Shown here in pieces: positions 16,208-16,668 of a DNA stretch of 16,668 nucleotides; position 1 is the first letter of the stretch, and every line of letters begins with the position of its first letter. The DNA lies in NCBI GenBank assembly GCA_004554255.1, contig SFNC01000053.1:1-16668 (forward strand), in the 5' to 3' direction. The position numbers and the translations under genes were made by a program. This DNA comes from Bacteroidales bacterium. GTDB taxonomy: Bacteria > Bacteroidota > Bacteroidia > Bacteroidales > Muribaculaceae. The notes below the pieces were generated by a model, which saw only the letters and a program-made list of their open reading frames with translations, did not search any database and was not told the origin of the DNA.

Positions 16208-16453
16208 TCACCACCCTCCCAGTTCGGTAGCCGCTTTGTCAATAGCCACCTTTAATTCCTTTTCATCAATGACAACCGGCTTGCGGTTGGCACGGTTGAT
16301 AGTCATTTCACGCTTCTCTTCCTCGGTAGGTTCGGGGAGGTCAACCATATACACATTACTACATTTTGACCTTTTGCCGGCTATAAGATTAGCCCACAAT
16401 TCTGCCATCAGCGTTCTTACACCTTCAGGCGATTTGATTCTTTCTGTTTCCAT
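16208..16453 (-). CDS. Small hypothetical protein, 81 residues
   Basis: A minus-strand gene starting at the ATG at 16451-16453 (METERIKSPEGVRTLMAELW...) and ending ...DKAATELGGW. The frame is open further upstream, but this start lies about 20 bases after a TAACTTTG promoter box and so is preferred. The product is soluble, mixed-charge, with a helical N-terminal half, an acidic Pro-Glu stretch (VDLPEPTEEEKRE) and a helical end; there is no signal peptide or membrane segment. The style resembles small proteins of Bacteroidales mobile elements or phages, which is an impression only. It is transcribed towards the PUL and stands apart from it in strand and gene size. Function unknown. Confidence 0.6.
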   Translation of the reverse strand: METERIKSPEGVRTLMAELWANLIAGKRSKCSNVYMVDLPEPTEEEKREMTINRANRKPVVIDEKELKVAIDKAATELGGW

Positions 16454-16473
16454 AATTATTATTGATTTTGCGA

Positions 16474-16481
16474 CAAAGTTA
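16474..16481 (-). promoter_or_regulatory. Bacteroidetes -7 box for the minus-strand small genes
   Basis: The minus strand reads TAACTTTG here, an exact match to TAnnTTTG, about 20 bases before the ATG at 16453. A weak -33 candidate (TTTC) lies 22 bases further upstream. Confidence 0.55.
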
Positions 16482-16597
16482 GTATCAAGGTGTAGTATTC
16501 TTCGAAACACATGCTTTTGTTATGAAAAAATTGGCAGGCCTAACTCATAATTCCTTTCAAAACACTCCAATTAAGGTTTTTCTATAAGATTTTTTCG

Positions 16598-16605
16598 TAA
16601 CTTTG
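16598..16605 (+). promoter_or_regulatory. Bacteroidetes -7 box, rightward
   Basis: TAACTTTG matches TAnnTTTG exactly, with a T-rich -33 candidate (TTTT, about 16577-16580) at suitable spacing. It faces away from the minus-strand promoter at 16474-16481, so 16454-16646 is a divergent promoter region. Confidence 0.6.
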
Positions 16606-16626
16606 CGATAAACATCAAAGTATTAT

Positions 16627-16647
16627 ATGCAATTAGCAAGTGAATAA
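16627..16647 (+). other. Possible six-codon leader frame
   Basis: ATG at 16627 opens MQLASE and stops at TAA 16645-16647, whose last base is the A of the next ATG (TAATG). It may be a leader peptide coupled to the next gene, or chance. Confidence 0.15.
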
Positions 16648-16668
16648 TGGCATCGCGCAAGTTCAACC
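16647..16668 (+). CDS. Start of a rightward gene cut by the window edge
   Basis: Only seven codons (MASRKFN) are present, downstream of the promoter box at 16598. Nothing can be said about its product. Confidence 0.3.

Noticed and set aside
16032..16550. Plus-strand open frame of 172 codons at the right edge
   Set aside because: Ser-rich, low-complexity translation antisense to better minus-strand frames that have a consensus promoter box.

Overview
The window reads as part of a polysaccharide utilization locus (PUL) from a gut-type Bacteroidales bacterium, possibly a Muribaculaceae or Prevotella-like lineage. The reasons are a SusD C-terminus, SusE/SusF-like glycan-binding proteins, Bacteroidetes lipoprotein and signal peptides, Bacteroidetes-type promoter -7 boxes (TAnnTTTG) at both ends, and a moderately GC-rich codon style. 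The lineage is an inference from style, not a match.

Layout, left to right, all on the + strand until the right edge: (1) positions 1-66 look foreign to the gene they run into and carry a leftward -7 box; (2) the C-terminal part of a SusD/RagB protein ends at 744; (3) a GH5 lipoprotein with a C-terminal jelly-roll, CBM-like domain (778-2517); (4) two tandem SusE/SusF-like secreted proteins (2574-4247, 4346-6001), separated by a strong two-part hairpin; (5) a 1099-residue protein (6058-9357) in which a second copy of the GH5+CBM unit is joined in frame to a third copy of the SusE/F-like protein; (6) a GH78 alpha-L-rhamnosidase (9409-12027); (7) a broken GH2 glycosidase (12069-13023) with two internal deletions that remove its catalytic residues; (8) a start-less reading frame (13011-15914) joining an unidentified, probably alpha-helical-barrel glycan-active region to a CE6/SGNH-type acetylesterase; (9) a right edge (about 15915-16668) of a different character, with small minus-strand genes, a divergent promoter pair and the first codons of a rightward gene.

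Working model: the SusD remnant and an off-window SusC would form the importer. The GH5 enzymes cut a beta-linked backbone at the surface or outside the cell, the SusE/F-like proteins hold the glycan, GH78 removes rhamnose, and the esterase removes acetyl groups. Small-unit exo-attack by GH2 has been lost. The substrate is probably a decorated plant cell-wall or mucilage polysaccharide; the exact one cannot be read from the sequence.

The most interesting point is the GH5-SusE/F fusion. The flanking genes preserve what look like its unfused parents, and the fused protein follows the SusE/F paralogs in having a plain signal peptide and a shared C-terminal tail resembling a type IX sorting signal, while the stand-alone GH5 has a lipid anchor. 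The window also has an unusual number of truncations and joins (SusD, GH2 twice, the start of the gene at 13011, the fusion to CE6, the right edge). Some may be real genome decay and some may be assembly joins; read mapping would separate these.
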